From Rikenellaceae bacterium (GTDB lineage: Bacteria > Bacteroidota > Bacteroidia > Bacteroidales > UBA932): a DNA stretch of 64,000 nucleotides. Under the pieces are notes generated by a model. That model was given only the letters and a program-made list of their open reading frames with translations, was not told the DNA's origin and did no database searches. The DNA is taken from assembly GCA_900771335.1 (NCBI GenBank), contig CAAGNP010000017.1, forward strand, positions 40,307 through 104,306. Reading direction: 5' to 3'. Shown here piece by piece: positions 1-8,406 of the stretch (position 1 is the first letter of the stretch; the number at the start of each line of letters is the position of its first letter). The position numbers and the translations under genes are program-made.

Positions 1-2
1 TC

Positions 3-1685
3 GCCTCCGCTCCGGAGTCTGTAAGGAACAGCATAGACCAGAGTGAGATTGACGAGCAGATTGACCGTGCAACAGTTACACTTCTCCCTGTGAAAGACAT
101 GTATTACAATAAGTTGATAGATGCCCCTGCAGGACGCAGCGGCAACAGGACCACTACCCTTACCCTATTGGCGGTAGCCATCCTCATTGTAGTCATCACC
201 CTCATCAACTTCGTAAACTTCTTCTTCGCACAGATCCCTATGAGGATCAGGGGGCTCAATACCAGAAAGATTCTTGGTAGCAGCAGAGGTGCCCTCGTAG
301 GGAGTCTTATACTTGAATCGGGTATTCTGGTCGCTGTGTCATTGTGCGCAGCTGTGGCGGTAGTGGTCTTGTTCAAAGGTTCGAGCTATGCAAATCTCAT
401 CACTTGCACATTGGATTTTGGCCATAATATTTCCACAATCTGCATAACCATTGCGGCAGCACTTTTGATGACCATTGCTTCAAGTCTCTACCCTGCCCTC
501 TATATAACCTCCTTCTCCCCTGCCTTTGCCATCAAAGGGTCCTTCGGCGCTACCGCCAAAGGGAAGAGTCTCAGATACACCCTCATATCACTTCAGTTCA
601 TAATATCCATTTCGTTCGTCATATGTGCCATGTTCATCAAAATACAGCACAACTATATGATGAATTATGACATGGGGTTTGACAAGGAGTATCTCCTGAC
701 TGCCAATGTAGGTGTTGCGACTGCAGACAGGGATGCATTTACCGATGAACTCCTGAAAGATCCCAATATAGCGGATGTAGCTTGGGCTGCAGGACCTCTT
801 GTAAGCAGCAGCCGCATGGGTTGGGGAAGGACCTTCAAAGGTGAGCAGATCAATATAGACGCTTACCCTGTATCATGGAACTTCCTTAAATTCATGGGGA
901 TCGATATTGTGGAAGGGCGCGACTTCACCCCTTCTGACGAGAAGAGTGAGCATGGTGTTTTCATTTTCAACAAGATAGCCAAAGAGAAGTATGGTTTCAC
1001 TTTGGAAGATAAGGTCAATGGTCATAGTGCTGAGACTGAGATTGCCGGTTTTTGTGAAGATTTCCAGTTCCGCCCACTGCAATATGAACTGAACCCGTTT
1101 GCTTTCTACATCTTCGGAAAGAATCCATGGTGGGATCTCTCTCACCTCTACATCAGGACCGCTCCCGGGGCCCCTTACCAGGATGTGCAGGAAGCTGTAA
1201 ACTCGACAATCTCCAAATTCAATCCGGGTGCAAATCTGAGCAATTTCAGACTACAGTTTTTCGACGAGGAGCTCGGAAGGCAATACCATAAGGAGAAACA
1301 GCTCACCACTATGGTGGCTCTATTCACCATGATTGCCATAATAATATCCCTTATGGGTGTATTCGGGCTGGTAGTATTCGAGACCCAGTACCGCCGCAAA
1401 GAGATAGGTGTAAGGAGGGTGCACGGAGCATCTGTCGCAGAGATTCTGAAAATGTTCAACATCAAATTCATGAAGATACTGGGAGTATGTTTTGCAGTTT
1501 CAGTCCCAATTACATATTTCATAACTGACTTCTACTATAGTACATTTGCACACAGTTCTCCTATTTACTGGTGGATATTTGCAGCCTCAGGAGCGATGGT
1601 CGCCCTCATAGTAGCAGCAGTAGTGACATTCACCTCTCTTCGCGCCGCCACCGAAAACCCCGTAGACTCACTTAGAAGTGAATGA
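3..1685 (+). CDS. ABC transporter permease, MacB/FtsX type (5' partial)
   Basis: The reading frame is open from the first bases of the window, so the gene starts upstream; about 560 residues are visible. They fit the second two thirds of the roughly 780-residue Bacteroidetes MacB-like permeases. An FtsX membrane module comes first (hydrophobic segments near visible residues 50-75, 95-125 and 145-175). A further transmembrane helix, a periplasmic MacB-type core of about 200 residues and a second C-terminal FtsX module with three helices follow. The cytoplasmic loop ETQYRRKEIGVRRVHGAS is the conserved FtsX loop that contacts the ATPase. Family role: inner-membrane mechanotransmission by a MacB-type ATPase, often for export of peptides or antimicrobials. 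The partner ATPase is not adjacent in the visible DNA. A two-component system follows directly and may control it (inference). The substrate is unknown. Confidence 0.9.
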   Translation, partial: ASAPESVRNSIDQSEIDEQIDRATVTLLPVKDMYYNKLIDAPAGRSGNRTTTLTLLAVAILIVVITLINFVNFFFAQIPMRIRGLNTRKILGSSRGALVGSLILESGILVAVSLCAAVAVVVLFKGSSYANLITCTLDFGHNISTICITIAAALLMTIASSLYPALYITSFSPAFAIKGSFGATAKGKSLRYTLISLQFIISISFVICAMFIKIQHNYMMNYDMGFDKEYLLTANVGVATADRDAFTDELLKDPNIADVAWAAGPLVSSSRMGWGRTFKGEQINIDAYPVSWNFLKFMGIDIVEGRDFTPSDEKSEHGVFIFNKIAKEKYGFTLEDKVNGHSAETEIAGFCEDFQFRPLQYELNPFAFYIFGKNPWWDLSHLYIRTAPGAPYQDVQEAVNSTISKFNPGANLSNFRLQFFDEELGRQYHKEKQLTTMVALFTMIAIIISLMGVFGLVVFETQYRRKEIGVRRVHGASVAEILKMFNIKFMKILGVCFAVSVPITYFITDFYYSTFAHSSPIYWWIFAASGAMVALIVAAVVTFTSLRAATENPVDSLRSE

Positions 1686-1737
1686 ATGGTATATGTTCGG
1701 AAAAGGTATAAATTTTGTTAATTTTGCATTAAGTTTT

Positions 1738-1792
1738 GCCAAATTCAACCTGAAAGTGTATAGATTTTAAATACTTTTGCGTTGAATTTGGC
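1738..1792. promoter_or_regulatory. 12-bp perfect inverted repeat around the response-regulator promoter
   Basis: GCCAAATTCAAC at 1738-1749 is repeated as its exact reverse complement GTTGAATTTGGC at 1781-1792, with 31 nt between. Half-site starts are 43 bp apart, about four helical turns. A -7-like element TACTTTTG (1772-1779) lies between the arms; another, TAATTTTG, is at 1719-1726. Only the right arm would be transcribed from the 1772 promoter, so a DNA operator is more likely than an RNA hairpin. The binding protein is unknown; autoregulation by the adjacent regulator is a guess. Confidence 0.55.
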
Positions 1793-1823
1793 TTTTACAT
1801 TTATCAATGTACCCGAAATAGTT

Positions 1824-3173
1824 ATGGCAAAAAGCAAGGCAAAAATACTGGTTGTAGATGACAACAGCGGCATAAGGGCAGCATTGAAAGTGCTTCTCCC
1901 GATCCATTTCCAGCAGGTGGAGCTGATAGCATCGCCCAATGAGCTTATGAGCAAATTGGTGGAGTTCAGACCCGATGTAGTGCTGCTGGATATGAACTTC
2001 CACACCGACATCAATACAGGCAACGAGGGTCTCTTCTGGCTGAGCGAGATAAAAAAGAGGAGCCCTGAAACCCAGGTTGTCCTCTTCACCGCATATGCAG
2101 ACATTCAGCTCGCTGTGGAGGGGATGAAACGGGGAGCTTTTGATTTCATAGTAAAGCCCTGGGACAATGAAAAACTTATTGAGACCTTGCGGGGAGCATT
2201 TGTAGGGGTAGAAAAATCGGGGAAAGGAGGCAAAGCAGTCTCACCTGCACCATCCGCCATGTATTGGGGAGAGGGTAGACAGATCGCTTCAATAAGGGAA
2301 AGGGTGACAAAGATCGCCGCTACAGATGCATCTGTCCTTATCACCGGTGAGAACGGGACAGGCAAGGATGTCCTGGCCAACGAGATTCACAGAATCTCCG
2401 AAAGGGCCCTCAAACCGATGGTATGCGTAGATGCAGGGGCCCTCACCGAAACACTATTTGAAAGTGAACTTTTCGGCCACGTCAAAGGGGCTTTTACCGA
2501 CGCCCACACAGACCACACAGGCAAATTTGAGCAGGCAGACGGAGGGACACTCTTTCTGGATGAGATCGGCAATATCCCTCTGCACCTACAGGCCAAACTC
2601 CTCAGGGCCATTCAGAACAAATGTATCACCCGTGTCGGGGATACCAAAAGCATACCTGTAGACATACGGCTGATCTGCGCGACCAACAAAGATCTGGAGA
2701 AGATGGTCAGTGACGGCGATTTCAGGGAGGATCTCTACTATCGCATCAACACAGTCCGTTTCCATCTCCCACCATTGCGCGAGCGTACAGATGAGATAGA
2801 ACCTCTCGCAGAGCTGTTCATCAGAAAATTTGCAGAGAAATACAGACGGACAACCAGAGGCTTGACTCCTCAGGCACTGCAGCTTTTGAAAGGGCACAAC
2901 TGGAGCGGCAATATAAGGGAGCTGCAGAACTGCATCGAAAAAGCGGTTATCCTCTCTGAAAATGAACTTTTGGGGGCAGCAGACATTGAAATACAACCAT
3001 CAAAGCAGAAGCAACCCTCCACCATATCACCAGGTGCCACACTGGAAGAGACTGAAGAGCAGGCAATCAGGGCAGCAATGGCAAAATTTGGGGGAAACCT
3101 CTCAATGGTGGCCAAATCGCTCGAGATAAGCCGTCCTACCCTCTATGCAAAACTGAAGAAATATAACATCTGA
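1824..3173 (+). CDS. Sigma-54-dependent response regulator, NtrC family
   Basis: A 449-residue three-domain regulator. Residues 1-125 form a receiver domain with the acidic pair in VVDDN, phospho-acceptor Asp56 in VVLLDMN and the conserved Lys in VKPWD. Residues about 150-390 form an AAA+ sigma-54 activator domain with Walker A GENGTGKD, a GAFTDA version of the sigma-54 contact loop, and Walker B TLFLDEIG. The last 45 residues form a Fis-type helix-turn-helix ending SRPTLYAKLKKYNI. I chose the ATG at 1824 because the receiver fold begins there; an in-frame upstream ATG at 1782 would add 14 residues of no family likeness. The stop overlaps the kinase start by one base (TGATG), so the pair is a translationally coupled two-component system. 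Its targets probably include the upstream ABC transporter (inference from position). Confidence 0.95.
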   Translation: MAKSKAKILVVDDNSGIRAALKVLLPIHFQQVELIASPNELMSKLVEFRPDVVLLDMNFHTDINTGNEGLFWLSEIKKRSPETQVVLFTAYADIQLAVEGMKRGAFDFIVKPWDNEKLIETLRGAFVGVEKSGKGGKAVSPAPSAMYWGEGRQIASIRERVTKIAATDASVLITGENGTGKDVLANEIHRISERALKPMVCVDAGALTETLFESELFGHVKGAFTDAHTDHTGKFEQADGGTLFLDEIGNIPLHLQAKLLRAIQNKCITRVGDTKSIPVDIRLICATNKDLEKMVSDGDFREDLYYRINTVRFHLPPLRERTDEIEPLAELFIRKFAEKYRRTTRGLTPQALQLLKGHNWSGNIRELQNCIEKAVILSENELLGAADIEIQPSKQKQPSTISPGATLEETEEQAIRAAMAKFGGNLSMVAKSLEISRPTLYAKLKKYNI

Positions 3174-4387
3174 TGTCCGTAACATTGACCCTCATAGCAG
3201 CTATTGCGACCACCGCGGCAATTACTGCGGCTGCAACATCATTGCTCACCTCTCGGAAGATGAGAAGGAAGGTAGACTATATGCTCGATGCCTTTGAGGA
3301 CAAGGAACTCAACTTCCGGTTCAATGAGAAACCCCTTATCGGGAGGGAATTCAATAAGACATTGAACCGCATACGCAATATTTTTGACAAGGAGAGGATG
3401 GAGATAATCCAACAGGAGAGATACTTCGGAATGTTGCTTGACCACGTGAAAACAGGCGTAGCTGTTGTGGAAGAAAATGGTCAGATAACCTATTCCAACA
3501 GCACTGCACTCTCCCTTTTGGGTATTGCCACATTTGGACATATAAGGCAGCTCAAACCTGTAAGCGAACAGCTATATGAGGCATTTCTGCTAATAGATGA
3601 AAATACTCAGGAGAAGCGGGCCAGCTACTACAATGAAAGAGGCAAGATGACAATCTCCCTCACTGCATCAAAAGCCATAATAGGCAAAAGCAGTGTTAAA
3701 ATTATAGCTTTCAATGACATAAGCAGCGAAGTTGCAGAGAATGAACAGGAGTCATGGAACAAACTCATCAGGGTACTTACCCATGAGATTATGAATACCG
3801 TCACCCCCATCGCATCACTGAGCGACACTCTTCTTATGTTTGAAGGGGTGGATGGTCAAATCAAGGATGGGCTGGATACCATTTCCCAGTCATCCAAAGG
3901 GCTTATAAAGTTTGTAGAGAACTACAGAAACCTCACACGGGTGGCAGCACCGGTAAAGAAGCCTCTGTACGTCAGAGAACTGGCAGAGAGAGTAATAAAT
4001 CTTACCAGAGAACAAGCCCTGATCTCCGGAGCAGTATGCACATACACCGAGAAATCTGATGATGTGATACTCTATGCAGACGAAGGGCAAATTACACAGA
4101 TTCTTATAAATCTTGTTAAAAATGCAGTGCAGGCTGAGGCCAGAAAAATAGAGATATCTGCACAGATAAATCTTTCGGAGCAGATAATCATCAATGTATG
4201 GAATGACGGCCGTCCTATCAGTAAGGAGAGTCAGGAGGAGATTTTCATCCCATTCTACACCACCAAACAAGATGGAACTGGGATTGGTCTGAGCCTCTCG
4301 AGACAGATTATGCGCATGCACAACGGCACCCTCACCCTATCACGCAGTGATATGAGCGGAACATCGTTCACATTGACCTTCAAATAG
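3173..4387 (+). CDS. Sensor histidine kinase, partner of the NtrC-type regulator
   Basis: A 404-residue kinase. It has one N-terminal hydrophobic segment (about residues 3-25) and a short helical linker. A PAS-like region follows at about 85-185. The dimerisation/phospho-acceptor motif is VLTHEIMNTVTPI with His204, and the C-terminal ATPase domain has the N box (LVKNAVQAEA) and G2 box (GTGIGLSLS). With only one membrane segment and no large periplasmic domain, it probably senses a membrane or cytoplasmic signal through the PAS domain. It starts inside the stop codon of the regulator, so the two are made together. Such kinase/NtrC pairs next to MacB/FtsX permeases are common in Bacteroidetes; the signal is not evident from sequence. 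Confidence 0.93.
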   Translation: MSVTLTLIAAIATTAAITAAATSLLTSRKMRRKVDYMLDAFEDKELNFRFNEKPLIGREFNKTLNRIRNIFDKERMEIIQQERYFGMLLDHVKTGVAVVEENGQITYSNSTALSLLGIATFGHIRQLKPVSEQLYEAFLLIDENTQEKRASYYNERGKMTISLTASKAIIGKSSVKIIAFNDISSEVAENEQESWNKLIRVLTHEIMNTVTPIASLSDTLLMFEGVDGQIKDGLDTISQSSKGLIKFVENYRNLTRVAAPVKKPLYVRELAERVINLTREQALISGAVCTYTEKSDDVILYADEGQITQILINLVKNAVQAEARKIEISAQINLSEQIIINVWNDGRPISKESQEEIFIPFYTTKQDGTGIGLSLSRQIMRMHNGTLTLSRSDMSGTSFTLTFK

Positions 4388-4389
4388 CC

Positions 4390-4863
4390 CTACCCCTTAA
4401 ATATATCCTCACCGAAAATCCGGGCAGCTGTAGCCACGCAGCGGGTGCAGGGGCGGAGATTATAGTACAGTTTTGTCCTCTGAGACGGGACTGGTTCCTG
4501 AGGTTCGCGGCGGATCTGAAGCAGCTCTGCACAGATATAGGAGCCCATCTCCGATTTGAACTGGGCTGCAAGTTCCTGAACCTTTCCATAGTTGGTACTT
4601 CTGGCCAGTGAATCCGAAGGGTCCGTTGCTGGATATTTCAGGCCGATCAGGGCAAACATCCCGGTCACGGCACCGCACACTTCGCGGAGGCGTCCCATCC
4701 CCCCACCGAATGACGAAGCCACCTTGGCAGCAGTCTCAAAATCCATGTCAAACATATCGCAATAGGCCAGAATCACAGCCTGTGAGCAGTTGTATCCCCC
4801 TTCAAAGAGGTCAATGGCCTTCTGAACCCTCTCATCAATAAATTTTTCTCTATCCTTTATCAT
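4390..4863 (-). CDS. C_GCAxxG_C_C family protein (putative redox/metal protein)
   Basis: A 157-residue protein with the cysteine pattern that names the C_GCAxxG_C_C family: GGYNCSQAV near the N-terminus, a glycine-rich SSFGGGMG stretch, VCGAVTG, and CTRCV at the C-terminus. Members are small, probably cytoplasmic proteins presumed to bind a metal or redox cofactor; no firm biochemical role is established. The in-frame GTG at 4884 lies inside the -7 promoter element, so the ATG at 4863 is the better start. The gene is convergent with the histidine kinase (2 bp apart) and divergent from purB, with which it shares an overlapping promoter region. Confidence 0.85.
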   Translation of the reverse strand: MIKDREKFIDERVQKAIDLFEGGYNCSQAVILAYCDMFDMDFETAAKVASSFGGGMGRLREVCGAVTGMFALIGLKYPATDPSDSLARSTNYGKVQELAAQFKSEMGSYICAELLQIRREPQEPVPSQRTKLYYNLRPCTRCVATAARIFGEDIFKG

Positions 4864-4872
4864 AAAATTTCG

Positions 4873-4891
4873 TATCTTTGTCACAAAGATA
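4873..4891. promoter_or_regulatory. Palindromic overlapping promoters (purB and C_GCAxxG gene)
   Basis: TATCTTTG (4873-4880, + strand) is followed after TCA by CAAAGATA (4884-4891), the same TAnnTTTG element on the - strand. The two -7 elements face each other across 3 nt. The + copy would start transcription about 25-30 nt before purB; the - copy would start it about 15 nt before the ATG at 4863. The two initiation regions overlap, so simultaneous use seems unlikely. Confidence 0.65.
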
Positions 4892-4913
4892 AACCTTTAT
4901 TCCCAAGAATAAT

Positions 4914-6248
4914 ATGCTTACATCCATTTCTCCAGTTGACGGAAGATATTACAGACAAGTCAGCGAACTGTCATCCTACTACTCCGAATTTGCACTTATC
5001 AGATACAGGACACGCGTAGAGATCGAGTATTTCATCGCCCTTTGCGAGCTCCCTCTCCCACAAATGGCCGATTTCCCAAAATCGCTATACGAGCCATTGA
5101 GAGAGATTTACAGCAATATGACCGAAGAGGAGGCAGCACGTGTAAAAGATATTGAGAAGGTTACAAACCATGACGTGAAGGCTGTTGAATACTTCATCAA
5201 AGAGAAATTCGATGCCATAGGCGTTGATCCAAAATACAAAGAGTTCGTACACTTCGGACTTACATCACAGGACATCAACAACACATCTGTCCCTCTAAGT
5301 CTTCTTGAGGGTATCCAGGATGTATATCTCCCAAGCCTGTACGACATCATCAACACCCTTTCAGACTTTGCACAAGAGTGGAAAGAGATTCCGATGCTTG
5401 CCCGTACCCACGGACAGCCTGCATCCCCTACCCGCCTCGGAAAAGAGATTCAGGTATATGTAGTACGCCTTCAGGAGCAGCTGAAAACCCTTCTAGCAGT
5501 ACCATATGCTGCCAAGTTCGGAGGAGCTACCGGCAACCTCAACGCCCACAATGTGGCTTATCCTGAGTTTGACTGGAACGAGTTTGCAAACAATTTTGTA
5601 GAGGAGATCCTCGGGCTCAAACGCTCATACCCTACCACCCAGATTGAGCACTACGACTATATCGCTGCCCTTTTCGACGCTATGAAGAGGATTAACAACA
5701 TCCTTATCGACTTGGCCCGCGACATCTGGATGTACATCTCTATGGAGTACTTCAAACAGAAAATCAAAGCCGGCGAGGTGGGTTCATCAGCGATGCCTCA
5801 TAAGGTTAACCCTATCGACTTTGAGAATGCGGAGGGCAACTTCGGCTACGCCAATGCCATTTGCGAATTCCTCGCTTCGAAGCTCCCTATCTCACGCCTT
5901 CAGAGAGACTTGACAGACTCTACAGTGCTTCGCAATGTGGGTATGCCTATCGCACACTCAATTATCGGCTTCAAATCTATCCTTAAAGGTCTTGGCAAAC
6001 TTATCCTTAACGATGCCAAACTTGAAGAGGACCTTGAAGACAACTGGGCAGTGGTAGCAGAGGCTCTTCAGACCATATTGCGCCGCGAAAGCTATCCAAA
6101 CCCATACGAGACACTCAAACAGCTCACCCGCACCGGTTCTGCCATATCACGCGAGACCATTGCAGAGTTTATTGAGACGCTCAATGTATCTGAAGATGTA
6201 AAAGAGGAGATGAGAGCCATCACCCCTCACAACTACACCGGCAGATAG
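4914..6248 (+). CDS. purB: Adenylosuccinate lyase
   Basis: A 444-residue member of the fumarase/aspartase superfamily. It catalyses two fumarate-releasing steps: SAICAR to AICAR in purine synthesis, and adenylosuccinate to AMP. Visible signatures are the N-terminal SPVDGRY, the substrate-binding TSQDINNT, ARTHGQPASPT with the catalytic His, and the flexible signature loop GSSAMPHKVNPIDFENAEGN with the catalytic Ser. The length fits the bacterial family. It is followed 5 bp later by a HAD nucleotidase gene, so the two probably share a transcript. Cytoplasmic housekeeping enzyme. Confidence 0.98.
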   Translation: MLTSISPVDGRYYRQVSELSSYYSEFALIRYRTRVEIEYFIALCELPLPQMADFPKSLYEPLREIYSNMTEEEAARVKDIEKVTNHDVKAVEYFIKEKFDAIGVDPKYKEFVHFGLTSQDINNTSVPLSLLEGIQDVYLPSLYDIINTLSDFAQEWKEIPMLARTHGQPASPTRLGKEIQVYVVRLQEQLKTLLAVPYAAKFGGATGNLNAHNVAYPEFDWNEFANNFVEEILGLKRSYPTTQIEHYDYIAALFDAMKRINNILIDLARDIWMYISMEYFKQKIKAGEVGSSAMPHKVNPIDFENAEGNFGYANAICEFLASKLPISRLQRDLTDSTVLRNVGMPIAHSIIGFKSILKGLGKLILNDAKLEEDLEDNWAVVAEALQTILRRESYPNPYETLKQLTRTGSAISRETIAEFIETLNVSEDVKEEMRAITPHNYTGR

Positions 6249-6253
6249 TCAGG

Positions 6254-7000
6254 ATGAAAGAGTACAGGTACTACCTTATAGATATAGATCGCACGCTCTG
6301 GGATTTCGACACAAACTCGGAGCATGCGATTTGGCATCTTATAGAGAGGCATCCCCACCTCGATGAAGCTATCCGCAAAGTAGAGGGTGACGTCACCGGC
6401 TACAAACACACCTTCTTCGAAAAATACGACATCCTCAACCACAAGCTCTGGGCCCAATACGAATCGGGGGCGCTTACCAAAGAGAAGCTCCGCTGGTACA
6501 GGTTCTATACAGCATTTGAGCTTTACGGACTTCACGATGAGGAGTTTGCGAAGCAGTTCGGGGACGAATACCTCGCTCAGATGATCTGCGAAAAGGAGCT
6601 TATCCCTGGGGCACGCGAAATGCTCTCACGGATAGAGTCCCTTGGTGGAAAAATGGCAGTTCTGAGCAATGGTTTCAAAGAGGTCCAGTACCACAAACTT
6701 GAGCGCAGCGGCATCCGCCAATACTTCAGCGATGTGGTCATTTCGGAAGAGGTGGGTTATCAGAAACCGGATCCCAACATATTCAGGATAGCACTTGAGA
6801 GGCTTTGTGGCTTTACTCAGAGTGAAAATCCCGAAAAATGGGAAAATGCCAAACAGGCAACACTTATGATCGGCGATGACCCCACAAATGACATCATCGG
6901 AGCCAAAGAGTTCGGTATAGACCAATTCTTCTATAACCCCAAGGGGAAACCTTCTCCTGGCGGCACGTACGAATCAGCGGATCTGATTCTCCCCTTCTGA
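6254..7000 (+). CDS. HAD-family nucleotidase, YjjG-like
   Basis: A 248-residue haloacid dehalogenase fold. Motif I is DIDRTLWDFD with the nucleophilic Asp, motif II is LSNGF, motif III is the Lys of GYQKPDP, and motif IV is IGDDPTNDIIGA. The helical cap sits between motifs I and II. This matches the YjjG/YfnB group, which dephosphorylates pyrimidine and non-canonical nucleotides. Position just behind purB, 5 bp downstream, fits a nucleotide-metabolism role. Its 3' end overlaps the convergent GH18 gene by 27 bp. Confidence 0.88.
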   Translation: MKEYRYYLIDIDRTLWDFDTNSEHAIWHLIERHPHLDEAIRKVEGDVTGYKHTFFEKYDILNHKLWAQYESGALTKEKLRWYRFYTAFELYGLHDEEFAKQFGDEYLAQMICEKELIPGAREMLSRIESLGGKMAVLSNGFKEVQYHKLERSGIRQYFSDVVISEEVGYQKPDPNIFRIALERLCGFTQSENPEKWENAKQATLMIGDDPTNDIIGAKEFGIDQFFYNPKGKPSPGGTYESADLILPF

Positions 7001-8020
7001 TTTCCTATTGAGAACCTTAAAGACACACTTTCGGAGATCTCCGGCAGCATTGTCCCCACCATATGACCAGTACATGGCACCTTTGAGATCGTGCTTGAGT
7101 ATATACTCCGCCTTCAATGCAAGTGAGGTCTCATTTTCATAGCCGAAGACGAGTTCTCCAGTGCTATCCACAATGTACGGCACCTGCCCTGCCGAGTCCC
7201 AGCAGAATGTATAATCCCCCTCCACAAGGTGGGCCTGGGTAAGATCCCTCTGCCGAGGAAATCCCTTTTTGCCTCTCCCATAGAAAGCGAGTCCCATCAC
7301 AAGTTTTTCGGGTGGCACACCGGCTGCCAGATGGTTCTTGACGGCATCATCCACACAGATGCTCTCCATATGCTCAGTGGGATAAAGGGGTGAGTTGTGA
7401 TAAGGGGCCCAACCAAGATCATAGGCCATAACATTGGTATAATCGATATATTTGTCTATCGCCCTGAAATCTATATATTTCCCTGTAGCCGAAGTGGCCT
7501 GGGTGAGAAGCTTGTCAGGCCCTATTGCCCTTCTGATATCGCGCATCATAAGGGTGTAATTTTCCGTATCATGCTCACTGAACGAAATGCCGGCCACTCC
7601 GGTAGTGGGATATTCCCAGTCTATATCTATCCCATCGAGCCCGAACTCCTCCACCTTCTCTGCACAGTCGAGTGCAAAACTCCTCCTGAAGATGGAGTCT
7701 GCAGCCATCTCGCTAAAATTGCCGCTTCCCCATCCACCTATCGACAGGAGCACTTTAAGATAGGGGTACTTTTTCTTGAGCTTCACGATACCTGCCAGTC
7801 TCCCGGGATTATCCACCCTGACACGGTCAAATGTAGAATCGACATGTGCGAAAGCATAATTGATGTGGGTAAGGTAAAGAGGGTCTACCTGGTGATTTGA
7901 CCACGAAGTGACATAGGCTATCATCACTTTGTCTGCAGGATGAAGCCCCTCCCACTCCTGCCGGCCCGAACACGATGCCAGTAAGAAGAGGGCAAACATA
8001 GCAAAAACAATTCTTTTCAT
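6974..8020 (-). CDS. Glycoside hydrolase family 18 lipoprotein (chitinase/endo-GlcNAcase-like)
   Basis: A 348-residue lipoprotein: MKRIVF start, hydrophobic segment and lipobox LLASC with Cys17. A GH18 TIM barrel follows, with the SIGG strand motif LLSIGGWG and the catalytic motif DGIDIDWEYP (general acid Glu136). Also present are the MAYD motif (NVMAYDLG) and the barrel-closing Trp in AMYWSYGGD. The family cleaves beta-1,4-GlcNAc bonds in chitin or N-glycans using the substrate acetamido group. No binding module is attached and no SusC/D genes are nearby, so the substrate is uncertain. The ATG at 8020 was preferred to one 18 nt upstream because a TAnnTTTG element at 8027-8034 would start the transcript at about the ATG. 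Confidence 0.92.
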   Translation of the reverse strand: MKRIVFAMFALFLLASCSGRQEWEGLHPADKVMIAYVTSWSNHQVDPLYLTHINYAFAHVDSTFDRVRVDNPGRLAGIVKLKKKYPYLKVLLSIGGWGSGNFSEMAADSIFRRSFALDCAEKVEEFGLDGIDIDWEYPTTGVAGISFSEHDTENYTLMMRDIRRAIGPDKLLTQATSATGKYIDFRAIDKYIDYTNVMAYDLGWAPYHNSPLYPTEHMESICVDDAVKNHLAAGVPPEKLVMGLAFYGRGKKGFPRQRDLTQAHLVEGDYTFCWDSAGQVPYIVDSTGELVFGYENETSLALKAEYILKHDLKGAMYWSYGGDNAAGDLRKCVFKVLNRKSEGENQIR

Positions 8021-8026
8021 AGAAAC

Positions 8027-8055
8027 CAAAGATAACAATAAATTTAGTAATTTTG
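8027..8055. promoter_or_regulatory. Back-to-back -7 elements, GH18 gene / divIC operon
   Basis: CAAAGATA (8027-8034; TATCTTTG on the - strand) and TAATTTTG (8048-8055, + strand) lie 13 nt apart and point away from each other. Predicted starts fall within a few bases of the GH18 ATG (8020) and of the divIC ATG (8060), so both messages would be leaderless or nearly so. Confidence 0.6.
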
Positions 8056-8059
8056 CACT

Positions 8060-8377
8060 ATGGGTTTGAAATCTAAAATAGCAGAATTGAAAGAGAGGTC
8101 ACGTGTGGCACGCATCCTCCTGGACAAATATTTCATAGCCACACTTGCATTCCTGCTCATAGTTCTGTTTATCGACAACAACAACGCCATCAAATGGATA
8201 GGCAACAAGTACCATATCCACCAGCAAGAAAGGCTCATACGTCAGTACCAGAAAGACATAAAAGCTACTGATGACAAGATAAGGGAGCTGACTTCAGATC
8301 TGGATTCCCTTGAAAAATATGCCAGAGAGCACTATTACTTCCAAAAAGAGGGGGAAGAGGTATTTATCGTTGAATAA
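8060..8377 (+). CDS. FtsB/DivIC-type septum formation initiator
   Basis: A 105-residue bitopic membrane protein: short cytoplasmic N-terminus, one transmembrane helix (about residues 32-50, FIATLAFLLIVLFI), then a periplasmic coiled coil with heptads through residues 55-95. It ends with the family's YAREHYYFQKEGEEVF motif. FtsB/DivIC proteins join FtsL and FtsQ/DivIB in the divisome and help activate septal peptidoglycan synthesis. It is first in a run of four + strand genes (divIC, CPBP protease, manA, S4 protein). Confidence 0.9.
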   Translation: MGLKSKIAELKERSRVARILLDKYFIATLAFLLIVLFIDNNNAIKWIGNKYHIHQQERLIRQYQKDIKATDDKIRELTSDLDSLEKYAREHYYFQKEGEEVFIVE

Positions 8378-8383
8378 AATCAT

Positions 8384-8391
8384 TATCTTTG
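8384..8391 (+). promoter_or_regulatory. Internal promoter -7 element before the CPBP gene
   Basis: TATCTTTG matches TAnnTTTG and lies 16 nt before the ATG at 8407, in the short gap after divIC. It argues against a TTG start at 8389, which sits inside the element. Confidence 0.5.
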
Positions 8392-8406
8392 GCAAAATTT
8401 ATTCGT

